Source: Cyclobacteriaceae bacterium
Lineage (GTDB): Bacteria; Bacteroidota; Bacteroidia; Cytophagales; Cyclobacteriaceae
Assembly: GCA_016787665.1 (NCBI GenBank)
Contig: JAEUUC010000008.1
Span: forward strand, 154,518-218,517
Length of the DNA stretch: 64,000 nucleotides
Reading direction: 5' to 3'
Of this stretch, positions 1-9,400 are shown in pieces; positions within the stretch are counted from its first letter, which is position 1; every line of letters begins with the position of its first letter. A program made the translations under genes and the position numbers. The notes beneath the pieces are model-generated. The model saw only the letters and a list, made by a program, of their open reading frames with translations. It was not told the origin of the DNA and searched no databases.

Positions 1-1
1 A

Positions 2-3000
2 TTTGAATTGTCTCCTTTAAATAGAATTACTGATGAGTTCGGTCCGGGAATCGATTGGAAAAACGCGACTAATAGTTTAAGCGCTAAGTCCGCTTTGTTG
101 GTAGGCCGAGCAACTGAAAATATCACAAGATGGAAATACTTTAGCTCGGGTTTGCCTGAGAAGGATGGTTTTTTTCCTGACAACCATTTGTTGATTGAGC
201 AAAAGATTAATGAGGCGGGTCAAGTATCGCGGACGTATAAGAATATGCGGGGACTAGTAGTGTTAAACCGCGTTGGTGACGGGACAATCTGGTTTGATAC
301 ATACTATTTGTATAGTCCATCAGGTCTGCTAACCTTGGTAATTCAGCCGGAAGGTGTCGCACGATTGGCTTCAGAGTTCGATGCCGTGGGGGCCAACAAG
401 CAAAGCTTTGTCAACCGCTGGTGCTTTCAGTACCAATACGATGATGAGCAGCGAATGATCGCCAAACGCATACCGGGGTGGACGGACTGGGCCTACACGG
501 TATACGATCGTTGGAACCGGGTAGTACTTACCCAAACGCCCGCCCAGCGCGCTCGCAATGAGTACTCCTTCAACAAGTACGATCGGTTTAACCGGGCTAT
601 CATGACGGGTTTGTGGGTAACCACAACCCCGCTGGCCACCCTGCGAACCAATGCGGCCAACTCTACCGTGCGGTTCGAAACGGAGGTCAACAACGCGGAT
701 GGATATACACTTACATCTACTTACCCTACCGCTATTTCATCTGCTGATTTGCGAAGTATATCCTATTATGATAATTACTCATTTCTGACCTATACGGGTT
801 GGGATGCTGACGGACCGAACTCCAATTATAACTTCGTTAACCTGGCTGGGTTTCCACAAAACACGGCTCTGCTCACCAGCGTAAAAGGCCATGCCACCGG
901 AAGCAAAACACGTGTGCTTGGACAAACGCGCTGGCTTAATAGTGTAACCCACTACGACACCAAGTACCGCTCCGTGCAAACCATCAGCGAAAACTATGTA
1001 GGTGGGCGCGACCGTGTAACCACCCTGCACGACTTTACTGGCAGGAATTTAAAGACCCAGCACCATCATACGGCCAGTGCTTCTACTTATACTTGTTTAC
1101 GTGAGTTTGATTACGATCACATGGGCCGGGTGCTGCGCACCTGGCAAACCACCGATGCCGGGCCGAGGATCTTGCTTTCTTCACAGGCTTACAACGAAAT
1201 CGGCCAATTGGTTGAAAAGAATCTACATTCCGAAGATAATGGCCTCAACTTCCTCCAATCGGTGGATATGCGGTACAACATCCGCGGCTGGCTCACCAGC
1301 ATCAATAACAGCTCGCTCACCAACGATGGCAGCCGGAATAACGATGGCAATGATCTCTTTGGCATGGAGTTACTCTATAACCCGGCATCTCCACCGGCCA
1401 TTAGTGGCTACCCTACAGCCGGAAACCTTGTACCGAAACTCTATGATGGCAATATCACCGCCATCAAATGGAAAACGGATACTAAAGAGCCGGGGGTTAC
1501 GCCTCAGGAACGTATTTATGGTTTTGACTACGATGTCCTAAGTCGCCTTGAGAAAGCGCATTATGCAGTCGACAACGCAGGCGCATGGACGGGCGATGCC
1601 GGTATGTTTAATGAAGCGGTGAAATCATATGACCGCAACGGCAACATCCAGGGCATTGAGCGGCAGGCGCGTGTCAATGGTATTTCCATACCAATTGATA
1701 ACACTACCTATGGCTACAACTATAGTGGTGTGGTACCGAATTTCAATGGGGTGAGTAACCGCCTGTTGGCCGTGTCTGACGCGGCCAATGCGAGGGGTTT
1801 TAAAGATGCCTCGGCCCAGGTAACAGAAGAGTATCGATACGATGCCAGTGGCAATCTCATCTTTGATCACAACAAGAGCATCAGCAATGTTGTCTATAAC
1901 TTTCTTAACCTGCCCGAAGTGATTGAGTTCACGCGGCCTAATACCACCATCGACCGCATTGAATACACCTACGATGCAGTCGGCAACAAACTACGCCAGG
2001 TGGTGAAGATCAACGGCACCCAGGTGTGGAAATCGGACTATGTGGGCGACTTGCAGTACGATAATGATCAACTCGTGTTGGCTTCAACACCAGAGGGGCG
2101 TGTGGTAAAAAATAGCAGCGGGTGGGACTATGAATATTTCCATAAAGACCACCAGGGCAACGTACGGCTTACCTATGGCAAACTGAAAGAGACCCTTTCG
2201 TACAGGGCTACACTCGAAAACCCGCCTGGCTCTACGCTGGGGACCACAGAAGAAAACACTTTCCGCAATATTAATACCACCCGGCATACCGACCCGGCTC
2301 TGAACTATACCCGATCATCCGACCAGGTACTGGTACCGGATAAGTCCGCCAAAGTAAACGGCTTTGAAGGCAGGCCCATTGGCCCGGCTAAGAGCTTACA
2401 GCTCGGTGCCGGAGACAAGGTGAAGATGGAGGTGTTTGCCCGCTACAGCCAGGTAACCGGCAGCACGGCCACCATAGCTGCCAACGTGCTGGTGGCAGCC
2501 GTGGCCACTACTACCTTTGGCTTTGCCCCGGGCGAAACGGGCTTTAACTCCTTTAACAGCAACGCCCCGGTGGTGCCAGGCATTGGAGGGGCTAGCGCCA
2601 CGGTGCCCAAGGCCTACTTGGCCTATCTTTTCTTCGATCAAAACTTTGTGTTTATCACCTCGGGCGCGGTATCCATCACAACCGCTGCCTTTAATGCCTT
2701 CGAGCGGCTGGAGCGCACCTTCACCGCCCCGCAGGCAGGTTATTTGTATGTGTACGTGGCCAACGAAAGCAACACGGGTGCCTCAGCCGGTGCTGTGTAC
2801 TTTGATGAAATGCTGCTGGTGCACCAGAAGAACAACAGCACGCTGCAAGTGACCCAAGCGAGCGATTACTACCCTTTTGGACTGGCGTTTAACATCTACC
2901 AGGCCGAGCGGGTGAGCGAGGCTTTTGCCAACGTGCCCAAGAACCGCTACGGCTTTCAAGGGCAGGAGTGGCAAAGTGATTTGGATTTAGGCTGGAGCCA

Positions 3001-3850
3001 GTTTAAGTGGCGCATGCACGACCCCGCCCTCGGAAGGTTTGGAGCAGTGGACCCGCTGAGTGACAAGTACCCTTTTTGGTCTCCTTATTCATTTAGCGGA
3101 AATATCCTTCTTAGTGCGGTTGAACTGGAAGGATTAGAGCCTGAAAGCCCTCCATATATGTGGAAGCACGCCCAGACCTACAATCATGGAACCATGTTTA
3201 GTGCTGAAGGTTATTGGGTGTTCCGGTCAAGTGATAATCTTAACAACAACAAGTATCAATACTTAAATGGGAGCAGTTGGGTCGATTTTGTACCAAACTC
3301 GCCCAAACAACTTGCCCCTCAGTTAGCAAAAGGATTATACGCAGTTTACGCGGTTGGGGGCGGGGTAGCTCTGGCGGCAAACGCAGGAGCGGCAGCTTGG
3401 GTGACGAGGGAGGGGATTGAGTCCGCTGCAGAAGAATTGTCTGGGATTCCGATACTTCCAATTTTTGCGGACCCAACGGATGTTTTTGATCCTGCAATTA
3501 ATAGGGCTCTTTTCAGAAAGGGGCTTAGCCAAGGAGATGACATCGCCCTTGGAGTCCGAGAGAGTCTTGGCAGTTTCTCGGAAAAAATTAAAGCAAAAAC
3601 TTGGGAAGTTTGGGGAACCGATGATTTCAAAAATCAGTTCTTACAAACAATAAAAAACCCATCTAATAGAATTCATTTTAATCTTGACGGTATTCCTGAC
3701 GTTTGGAAGGCGGTCAATGATGGGGTCAAGGGATTTGGCAAAAGTGATTATGTAACAAGTTGGGAATTATATCAAGTATATTCTAACCCTGACGTCTTAA
3801 AAAGAACTTTTTTCTATCGTAATGGACAAATTGTTGAGAGTCCATTTTGA
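2..3850 (+). CDS. RHS/YD-repeat polymorphic toxin, 5' partial
   Basis: Large RHS-type protein, open to the left edge, so its N-terminus is missing; the TTG at position 8 is not a convincing start. The visible part has YD-type repeats (for example YDRFNRA, YDHMGRVLRTW, YDASGNLIFDHNK) up to about residue 700, then a beta-rich inserted module (about 740-960, ending VYFDEMLLVHQK). The RHS core signature DPALGRFGAVDPL follows near residue 1005. In this family the repeats form a shell that encloses a variable C-terminal toxin. After the core comes a hydrophobic stretch (about 1115-1135) and a unique tail (about 1160-1280) with TWEVWG, IHFNLDGI and TSWELYQVY. I do not recognise the tail's activity. 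The tail DNA is AT-richer than the shell, as expected for a swapped toxin tip. A probable immunity gene follows at once. Confidence 0.9.
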   Translation, partial: FELSPLNRITDEFGPGIDWKNATNSLSAKSALLVGRATENITRWKYFSSGLPEKDGFFPDNHLLIEQKINEAGQVSRTYKNMRGLVVLNRVGDGTIWFDTYYLYSPSGLLTLVIQPEGVARLASEFDAVGANKQSFVNRWCFQYQYDDEQRMIAKRIPGWTDWAYTVYDRWNRVVLTQTPAQRARNEYSFNKYDRFNRAIMTGLWVTTTPLATLRTNAANSTVRFETEVNNADGYTLTSTYPTAISSADLRSISYYDNYSFLTYTGWDADGPNSNYNFVNLAGFPQNTALLTSVKGHATGSKTRVLGQTRWLNSVTHYDTKYRSVQTISENYVGGRDRVTTLHDFTGRNLKTQHHHTASASTYTCLREFDYDHMGRVLRTWQTTDAGPRILLSSQAYNEIGQLVEKNLHSEDNGLNFLQSVDMRYNIRGWLTSINNSSLTNDGSRNNDGNDLFGMELLYNPASPPAISGYPTAGNLVPKLYDGNITAIKWKTDTKEPGVTPQERIYGFDYDVLSRLEKAHYAVDNAGAWTGDAGMFNEAVKSYDRNGNIQGIERQARVNGISIPIDNTTYGYNYSGVVPNFNGVSNRLLAVSDAANARGFKDASAQVTEEYRYDASGNLIFDHNKSISNVVYNFLNLPEVIEFTRPNTTIDRIEYTYDAVGNKLRQVVKINGTQVWKSDYVGDLQYDNDQLVLASTPEGRVVKNSSGWDYEYFHKDHQGNVRLTYGKLKETLSYRATLENPPGSTLGTTEENTFRNINTTRHTDPALNYTRSSDQVLVPDKSAKVNGFEGRPIGPAKSLQLGAGDKVKMEVFARYSQVTGSTATIAANVLVAAVATTTFGFAPGETGFNSFNSNAPVVPGIGGASATVPKAYLAYLFFDQNFVFITSGAVSITTAAFNAFERLERTFTAPQAGYLYVYVANESNTGASAGAVYFDEMLLVHQKNNSTLQVTQASDYYPFGLAFNIYQAERVSEAFANVPKNRYGFQGQEWQSDLDLGWSQFKWRMHDPALGRFGAVDPLSDKYPFWSPYSFSGNILLSAVELEGLEPESPPYMWKHAQTYNHGTMFSAEGYWVFRSSDNLNNNKYQYLNGSSWVDFVPNSPKQLAPQLAKGLYAVYAVGGGVALAANAGAAAWVTREGIESAAEELSGIPILPIFADPTDVFDPAINRALFRKGLSQGDDIALGVRESLGSFSEKIKAKTWEVWGTDDFKNQFLQTIKNPSNRIHFNLDGIPDVWKAVNDGVKGFGKSDYVTSWELYQVYSNPDVLKRTFFYRNGQIVESPF

Positions 3851-3866
3851 AAAGGCAATTAAGGTT

Positions 3867-4259
3867 ATGAAAAAAGAAATATTTAGATCTGAAAGGTACT
3901 TTGTCCTATTTGACTATTTTGTTGGCCATGGGCAATTGTTGATAAGATCAAGCAAGAAGGATGGACATCCTGCAAATATTGATGTTATTTTCTTTGATAC
4001 GACCTTCATTCAATCCTTCACCATGTTGAGAGGACTTATCATAAGTTTGATCGACAAAAATGCCATCAGTAGCTACCCTGTGGTACATGAATATCTTAAA
4101 CTAGAGAATAGTTCCTTATTTGAATTAGAGAGTGGAGGCGAGAAGTTTTATGTGGCAGCATCCTTTGTGAAAGTTTATGAAAATGACCTTGGTTTTAGTG
4201 AAACTAGTTTAGGGATGGTTTACCAAGGGCGGGAAACTGAAATTTCGGGAAGCCGTTGA
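3867..4259 (+). CDS. putative immunity protein for the RHS toxin
   Basis: Small 130-residue protein with no signal peptide and no family I can name. I chose the ATG at 3867 (MKKEIFRSERYF); an upstream in-frame start at 3822 would overlap the toxin gene by 29 nt. Assignment as immunity protein rests on position: it begins 16 nt after an RHS gene with a unique C-terminal tip, is cytosolic-looking, small and AT-rich, which is the standard layout of polymorphic toxin systems. Visible features are a hydrophobic core segment (IDVIFFDTTFIQSF) and an acidic C-terminal half. The stop lies in an 8-bp inverted repeat (4249-4256 with 4268-4275) that might help end transcription, although no T-run follows. 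Confidence 0.6.
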   Translation: MKKEIFRSERYFVLFDYFVGHGQLLIRSSKKDGHPANIDVIFFDTTFIQSFTMLRGLIISLIDKNAISSYPVVHEYLKLENSSLFELESGGEKFYVAASFVKVYENDLGFSETSLGMVYQGRETEISGSR

Positions 4260-4447
4260 GATGCTTTACGGCTTCAAATTAATTTGCTTTCTCGTCCTTT
4301 GTTGGCCTTCTTAACTAATGAATATGTGAACAAGAAAGAGTAGAAAATGAGATATGTTCACAAAGTCACGGACCCCTAATGAAAAGAATAGGACTGAATT
4401 CGAAGAAAGTTGGTGAGTAACATGTTTGCCAGGTTCCTTTCAAAGCA

Positions 4448-5980
4448 ATGAGTTGGTCAAATTCGATATTGTTTGCCCTGGCTGTAGTCTTTTCTACGGC
4501 AGCAAAGGGTCAGTCATTTCGATTTAACTTGTCGCCACGCCATCAGAGTAAACTAGATGCTGTTCAGTCCGGACATAAACGCATGGTGAAATACTATAAG
4601 TTCGCGAAAAGAGATAGCGCACGCCATGTCCGGAATTTGAGTCAACGAGCCAAAAGAGAGAAAGACAGCCTTGTGAGGGCAGCAGCCCAAACCATGGAGA
4701 TCAATCATGAACTTAAAAAACGCGGGATCACCGGTGATAAGCAGATTTTTTTTGCCGATAGCCTTCATCAGCTCTTCCAGGCGTACACTTCCATTCTCAA
4801 CGATTCTGCTGCAACCGATAGTGCGCGGCAGGTAGCCAAGGAAGGAATTAATGGCCTCACAAAAGACAAGTTGAATAAAAGCTTAGCAATACATGGACAT
4901 CCTCATAAAGTACAATTCCAGCAGCTACAAAACGCAAAAGCAGAGCTGAAGAAGTGGTGGACGCTCATGAGAGACACCACGGCTACAGATAGCACCCGCA
5001 AGGTAGCGCGGGAGAAAGTAAAAGAACTTGCCTTGATGCAGGCCATGCATAACCCGCAATTTCAGGGGATGTACGCCCAGTACCAACAGTACGGCCAAAA
5101 GCCAGATTGGAATGCACTCAGCAAGCATGTACCAGAGTTGGATACACTTCAGGCAGTATTTGATTCAACCTCAGAGCAATTGTTTGCAAAAGCCGAGGGC
5201 ATGGCTACCCAGGCATTGACTGAAAAAGGTAATTTGGGAGACTTTAGCAAGCAGGCGGCTGAATTTGACCAGTATAAAAAGCAATTGAGTCAGTTGTCAA
5301 ACCTGGAAAATATTCGAGCAGAAGGTAAAGAGCAATTGAAAGAGCAGGTTGTTGATCACTTTGCTGGTCAGGAGGATAAGTTACAAGGCGTCCAGAAGAA
5401 GTTAACCCGTTTACTAGGCAAGTATCAGTCATTTACGAATTCAAGCGATTTGAGCACTGCTGTTAAACGAACTTCATTAGAAGGTAAAACATTCAAGGAA
5501 CGAATTGTATTGGGCGGTAACTTTAATGTACAGAGTACCGATCCGGTTTCCATTGATTTCGCACCCTTGGTTAGTTATAGATTGAATACTAAGTTCTATT
5601 TAGGAATTGGCATGAATTACCGCCTTACATTTGGTGATTCTCTGAAACACAATTGGCACGTGTCACCGACTAATACCAGTTTCCGGGTGCTTGCAAGTTA
5701 TGATTTGGTCAAAAACTTTTTTTCTTACGGAGAAGTTGAGCGCGCTGGTCTTAAGGGAAATCTATCCGATGAGCAAAAAAAGCAGTGGCGGAACAATTAT
5801 TTTGTGGGTGTAGGCAAAAGGTTTTTGGTACACCCCAAATTTTTCATGACGGTCACAGCATTATATAATTTGAACAACGAGGACAATAATCCGACCTACC
5901 CGCGCAGGTTCCAGATTCGTTTTGGTTTTGAGACAAGTGATTTGGCTTTTACGAGGCCGAAGTACCATTACCGCAGGTAA
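4448..5980 (+). CDS. secreted coiled-coil protein with C-terminal beta-barrel-like domain
   Basis: A 510-residue protein with an N-terminal signal peptide (hydrophobic 6-18, cleavage likely after AAKGQ). Residues about 25-330 are charged, helical and rich in Q, K and D, with two related segments containing DSAATDSARQVAKE and DTTATDSTRKVARE, which looks like an internal duplication. Residues about 345-510 alternate polar and aromatic residues in short strands (RIVLGGNFNVQST, FYLGIGMNYRLTFGD, NYFVGVGKRF), as in small outer-membrane barrels of Bacteroidota. Function is unknown. It lies just downstream of the RHS toxin cassette on the same strand, but a 188-nt gap and the likely hairpin at 4249-4275 argue for separate expression. 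Confidence 0.7.
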   Translation: MSWSNSILFALAVVFSTAAKGQSFRFNLSPRHQSKLDAVQSGHKRMVKYYKFAKRDSARHVRNLSQRAKREKDSLVRAAAQTMEINHELKKRGITGDKQIFFADSLHQLFQAYTSILNDSAATDSARQVAKEGINGLTKDKLNKSLAIHGHPHKVQFQQLQNAKAELKKWWTLMRDTTATDSTRKVAREKVKELALMQAMHNPQFQGMYAQYQQYGQKPDWNALSKHVPELDTLQAVFDSTSEQLFAKAEGMATQALTEKGNLGDFSKQAAEFDQYKKQLSQLSNLENIRAEGKEQLKEQVVDHFAGQEDKLQGVQKKLTRLLGKYQSFTNSSDLSTAVKRTSLEGKTFKERIVLGGNFNVQSTDPVSIDFAPLVSYRLNTKFYLGIGMNYRLTFGDSLKHNWHVSPTNTSFRVLASYDLVKNFFSYGEVERAGLKGNLSDEQKKQWRNNYFVGVGKRFLVHPKFFMTVTALYNLNNEDNNPTYPRRFQIRFGFETSDLAFTRPKYHYRR

Positions 5981-6293
5981 GATTTGGCGAAAGCTGAAAT
6001 TTCTGTAAGTTTTTTGCCATTCTTTTGGGTAGGTCGAGTCTGATTGCAGGAAAGCCTAACTCGATTTTCCTGACTCACGCTTAGGTGGAATCATAAAGTC
6101 ATCATGTACTTATTATTGTCGCAAACGATTTTAATAGTAAGGATGCTAGCCGCCTAAGCTAATCTTTCTGAGCAACAACATTAAGTGTGTTTGCATCATT
6201 TACGTTGGGAGAAAAGTCCGGGCTGGAGACGTCAACGCCTGATTAATACGGAAGATTAAGGATGGCGGGTTTTAGTGCATTGGCTTTGTTTGC
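5981..6293. other. intergenic stretch without a gene
   Basis: About 310 bases between the beta-barrel protein gene and the thyA promoter. I see no credible coding region and no strong terminator. The longer in-frame extension of thyA (from the ATG at 6262) lies partly here but is explained by the promoter at 6294-6301. Confidence 0.5.
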
Positions 6294-6301
6294 TATTTTT
6301 G
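6294..6301 (+). promoter_or_regulatory. Bacteroidota -7 box for thyA
   Basis: TATTTTTG matches the TAnnTTTG consensus exactly. A weak -33 match (TTTAG) lies about 20 nt upstream. Transcription would begin near 6308, after the alternative ATG at 6262, which supports the start at 6319 for thyA. Confidence 0.55.
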
Positions 6302-6318
6302 GATCGATAACCCGCACT

Positions 6319-7113
6319 ATGCAACAATACCACGACCTGCTGCGCCACATCCTGGCACAGGGCGCTACGAAAACCGACCGCACCGGCACGGGCACCCTCT
6401 CGGTGTTTGGCTACCAGATGCGCTTTGATCTCCAGCAGGGATTCCCTTTAGTTACCACGAAGAAACTGCACCTGCGCTCAATTATTTACGAGTTGCTGTG
6501 GTTTTTGAAGGGCGATACCAACATCCAATACCTCAAAGACAACGGGGTTTCCATATGGGATGAATGGGCGGATGCCGAGGGCAATCTGGGGCCCGTGTAT
6601 GGCTACCAATGGCGTTCGTGGCCGGGGCGCAACGGTGCGCGGATTGATCAGATTACACACGTAATGAACAGTATTCGCAGCAAGCCGGACTCCCGCAGGC
6701 ACATCGTCACCGCCTGGAACCCGGCTGATGTGGATGACATGGCGCTGCCGCCCTGCCACGCGCTGTTCCAGTTTTACGTAGCCGATGGCAAATTGTCGTG
6801 CCAGTTGTACCAACGCAGTTGCGATGTTTTCCTGGGCCTTCCTTTCAACATTGCGTCCTATGCGCTGCTCACTCATATGGTGGCCCAGCAGTGTGACCTG
6901 GAGCCCGGTGAGTTTGTCTGGACCGGGGGCGACACGCATATCTACAGCAACCACCTTGATCAAGTCAATTTGCAACTGACGCGCGAACCGTACCCGTTGC
7001 CCACGCTCAAGATCAGACGCAAACCGTCTTCCATTTTCGATTACGAGTTTGCCGACTTTGAAATTCTGAATTATCAGGCACACCCCTCGATAAAAGCACC
7101 GATTGCAGTGTAA
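6319..7113 (+). CDS. thyA: thymidylate synthase
   Basis: ThyA methylates dUMP to dTMP using 5,10-methylenetetrahydrofolate, giving dihydrofolate. From the ATG at 6319 ([12 protein letters not shown]) the protein is 264 residues, the same length as E. coli ThyA and collinear with it from end to end. Seen directly: the folate/dUMP loop [12 protein letters not shown], the catalytic cysteine in [12 protein letters not shown], the dUMP-binding [18 protein letters not shown], and the C-terminal IKAPIAV that closes over the ligand. The extra 19 residues from an upstream ATG at 6262 are rejected because a perfect -7 box lies inside them. The folate reductase gene often paired with thyA is not adjacent. 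Confidence 0.97.
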   Translation: MQQYHDLLRHILAQGATKTDRTGTGTLSVFGYQMRFDLQQGFPLVTTKKLHLRSIIYELLWFLKGDTNIQYLKDNGVSIWDEWADAEGNLGPVYGYQWRSWPGRNGARIDQITHVMNSIRSKPDSRRHIVTAWNPADVDDMALPPCHALFQFYVADGKLSCQLYQRSCDVFLGLPFNIASYALLTHMVAQQCDLEPGEFVWTGGDTHIYSNHLDQVNLQLTREPYPLPTLKIRRKPSSIFDYEFADFEILNYQAHPSIKAPIAV

Positions 7114-7163
7114 TCGGTTGGATTTCCTGGTGTGGAGAGTGTGTTCGCTAAGCCTCTAAAGCG

Positions 7164-7171
7164 TATTTTTG
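7164..7171 (+). promoter_or_regulatory. putative -7 box upstream of sdaAB
   Basis: TATTTTTG, a perfect TAnnTTTG match, in the thyA-sdaAB gap. No clean TTG is found at the -33 spacing, and the leader would be about 80 nt, so this is tentative. Confidence 0.35.
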
Positions 7172-7257
7172 CCGCCTGCCCGAAAAATGCCGGATTTTGG
7201 TAAAGAAATGCCCGCTTCCGGTATCCTTTTGGGGTTTTGTGCGTTAGTTAACACCGT

Positions 7258-7935
7258 ATGGCCGAGAAGAGCAGCGTTTTTGACATGATTGGACCGATCA
7301 TGATAGGCCCTTCAAGCTCGCATACGGCCGGAGTGGTGCGCATTGCCCGGGCCGCCAGTCAGATTCTGGGCGGCCAGCCCGAGTCCGCAGAAATAACGTT
7401 TTATAATTCTTTTGCGCGTACCTATGAGGGCCACGGCAGTGATCGGGCCATCCTGGCGGGCCTCATGGATTATAAGACTGACGATAAGCGCATCAAAGAT
7501 GCCATTGAACTGGCTGGCCAGGCTGGAATCAAATATCATTTTCGTTCGGTTGGCAATGCATCCACCTTTCACCCCAACTCCATTCGCCTGGTGCTGAAAA
7601 AAGGCAACCGGGAGGTGGAAGTGTTAGGTGAGAGCAAAGGGGGTGGCATCATCAACATTGCGGAGGTAAATGGTTTCAAGGCTGATTTCAGCGCGAGCCT
7701 TCATACCGTAATCATTTTTGCCGGGGACGTTAAGGGTGCTATCGCATTTATTGCCAATGTATTGGCGCAGGACGATTGCAACATTGCCACCATGTCGGTA
7801 AGCCGCAAAGGCAAGAACGACATGGCCTGTCAGGTGATTGAAATGGACAGCGGGATCCGCCCTGTAACCTTCGAGTACTTAAAGAGTCTTAGCTGGGTAA
7901 AAGAAGTTATTTATATACCGGATATCGTTTTATGA
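7258..7935 (+). CDS. sdaAB: L-serine dehydratase, iron-sulfur type, beta subunit
   Basis: Beta chain of the two-subunit 4Fe-4S L-serine deaminase (serine to pyruvate plus ammonia). The 225-residue protein begins with the hallmark FDMIGPIMIGPSSSHTAG, continues through the SDH beta domain to about residue 140, and ends with an ACT-type domain (about 149-225, HTVIIFAGDVKGAIAFI and CNIATMSVSRKGKNDMA), which in this family senses serine. The alpha subunit carrying the cluster-binding cysteines is not in the window and must be encoded elsewhere. The stop overlaps the start of the following TolC-family gene by 4 nt, so the two are probably co-translated even though their functions do not obviously match. 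Confidence 0.93.
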   Translation: MAEKSSVFDMIGPIMIGPSSSHTAGVVRIARAASQILGGQPESAEITFYNSFARTYEGHGSDRAILAGLMDYKTDDKRIKDAIELAGQAGIKYHFRSVGNASTFHPNSIRLVLKKGNREVEVLGESKGGGIINIAEVNGFKADFSASLHTVIIFAGDVKGAIAFIANVLAQDDCNIATMSVSRKGKNDMACQVIEMDSGIRPVTFEYLKSLSWVKEVIYIPDIVL

Positions 7936-9374
7936 TCAGAACCATTACGCTAGTTGTTATTTTTTCTCTGGCAACTGTTACCGCAAGCCACGCACAGGAG
8001 CCCAAAAGCTGGACGCTGAAGGAGTGCATTGATGTGGCCCTGGAGAATAACCTGCGCATCAAACGCAGTTTTTACAATGTAGAGACGTTTAAGGCCAACT
8101 TGCTTCAATCCAAGGCTGGCTTCTTGCCGACCCTTAACGCGGGCGGCTCGTATAACCAAAACTATGGTCGCGCGTTGAACCCAGTTACGAACCTGTTCGT
8201 TAATCGAGACAACAATACCATTAACGTTCAGGGTATTGCCTCGTGGAACTTATTCAATGGTTTACGCGTGCAAAACTCGTTTCGGGCAGGTCAACGCGAT
8301 GTGGTGGCCGCGGAGAAAGATCTTGAGAAGGCCAAGAATGATTTGATTCTCAATGTGGTTACCCTGTATACGAATGTCATCTTCAATCAGGAACTGTTCC
8401 ATAATGCAAGGCTGCAACTGAGCTCCAGCCAGCAACAGCTTGAGCGCATTCAAAAACAAGTAGCAGCCGGATCGCTGCCGCTAGCCAGCCAGTTAAATCA
8501 GGAAGCTCAGGTGGCCACCAACGAAGTCAATCTGATTAACCAGGAGAACACCTTGAATCTCTCGCTGCTTCAGTTGAAACAAGCTATGCAAATTCCCGGC
8601 AACACGCCCATGCAGGTGGTCGTTCCCGAAATCGAAGCCGAGGATCTGGTTTTATCGCAAACAGCCGAGGACATCTACCAGTTGTCACTGGGTATTATGC
8701 CGGAAATCTTAAGTGCCCGCCTCAAACTTGAGAGCGCGGAATATGGATTAAAAGCCGCACGGGGAAATTATTACCCGCGGTTGAACTTGAATGCTTCGGC
8801 CCAGTCGAACTACGCGAGTGTGTCAGATGTGCCACGCTCGCAGTTGGACGGTACCTTTTCGCTCTCGAACAACCCTTTTGGTGAAGTACAGGGGACCGGG
8901 CAACAAGTCTTTGGCTACGTGCCCAATACCATTCAAGTGGCCGAGGGCTATGGCAGGCGCGAACAGCTGGAAGATAACCTATTCAAGTCCGTTGGTGTGC
9001 AGTTGAACATTCCCATCTTAAACGGACTTGCCACGCGCGCCAATGTGCAACGGTCAAAGATCAACAAGAGTTTGGCTGAGGTGGCGATTCAGGAAAACGA
9101 AAACGCGTTGCGACAGTCCATTGAAACAGCCTATAATGATGCCGTAGCCGCTTCCAAATCCTACACGAGTTCACTCAAGCAGGTGAAGGCGCAGGAGGAG
9201 GCGTATCGTATCAACAAGCAGCGCTACGAAATCGGGGCAATCAATTTTGTGGAATACCAGGTTTCGGAGAATGACTTGTTCCGTTCACGGTCTGACTTGA
9301 CCCGGGCGAAATACAGTTTCATCTTCCGTAAGAAAGTGCTGGACTTCTACCAGGGCAAACCCATTGAATTCTAA
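7932..9374 (+). CDS. TolC-family outer-membrane efflux protein
   Basis: A 480-residue outer-membrane channel protein of the TolC/OEP family. A signal peptide (hydrophobic 5-17, cleavage near SHAQ) is followed by the two-fold helical repeat typical of the trimeric alpha-beta barrel, starting with WTLKECIDVALENNLRIK and ending with QRYEIGAINFVEYQVSENDLFRS. It would carry exported substrate across the outer membrane. It shares 4 nt with sdaAB upstream and is followed after 26 nt by a membrane-fusion adaptor gene, its natural partner. No inner-membrane transporter is in the operon. Confidence 0.93.
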   Translation: MIRTITLVVIFSLATVTASHAQEPKSWTLKECIDVALENNLRIKRSFYNVETFKANLLQSKAGFLPTLNAGGSYNQNYGRALNPVTNLFVNRDNNTINVQGIASWNLFNGLRVQNSFRAGQRDVVAAEKDLEKAKNDLILNVVTLYTNVIFNQELFHNARLQLSSSQQQLERIQKQVAAGSLPLASQLNQEAQVATNEVNLINQENTLNLSLLQLKQAMQIPGNTPMQVVVPEIEAEDLVLSQTAEDIYQLSLGIMPEILSARLKLESAEYGLKAARGNYYPRLNLNASAQSNYASVSDVPRSQLDGTFSLSNNPFGEVQGTGQQVFGYVPNTIQVAEGYGRREQLEDNLFKSVGVQLNIPILNGLATRANVQRSKINKSLAEVAIQENENALRQSIETAYNDAVAASKSYTSSLKQVKAQEEAYRINKQRYEIGAINFVEYQVSENDLFRSRSDLTRAKYSFIFRKKVLDFYQGKPIEF

Positions 9375-9400
9375 AATCAACGTAATCCTATTCCTATATC

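Noticed and set aside
4325..4362. Inverted repeat TGTGAACA / TGTTCACA downstream of the immunity gene
   Set aside because: Perfect but only 8 bp with a 22-nt loop in AT-rich DNA; could well be chance and has no link to a start codon.
6262..6318. N-terminal extension of thymidylate synthase from the ATG at 6262
   Set aside because: It contains a perfect -7 promoter box and does not align to the family, whose start matches the ATG at 6319.
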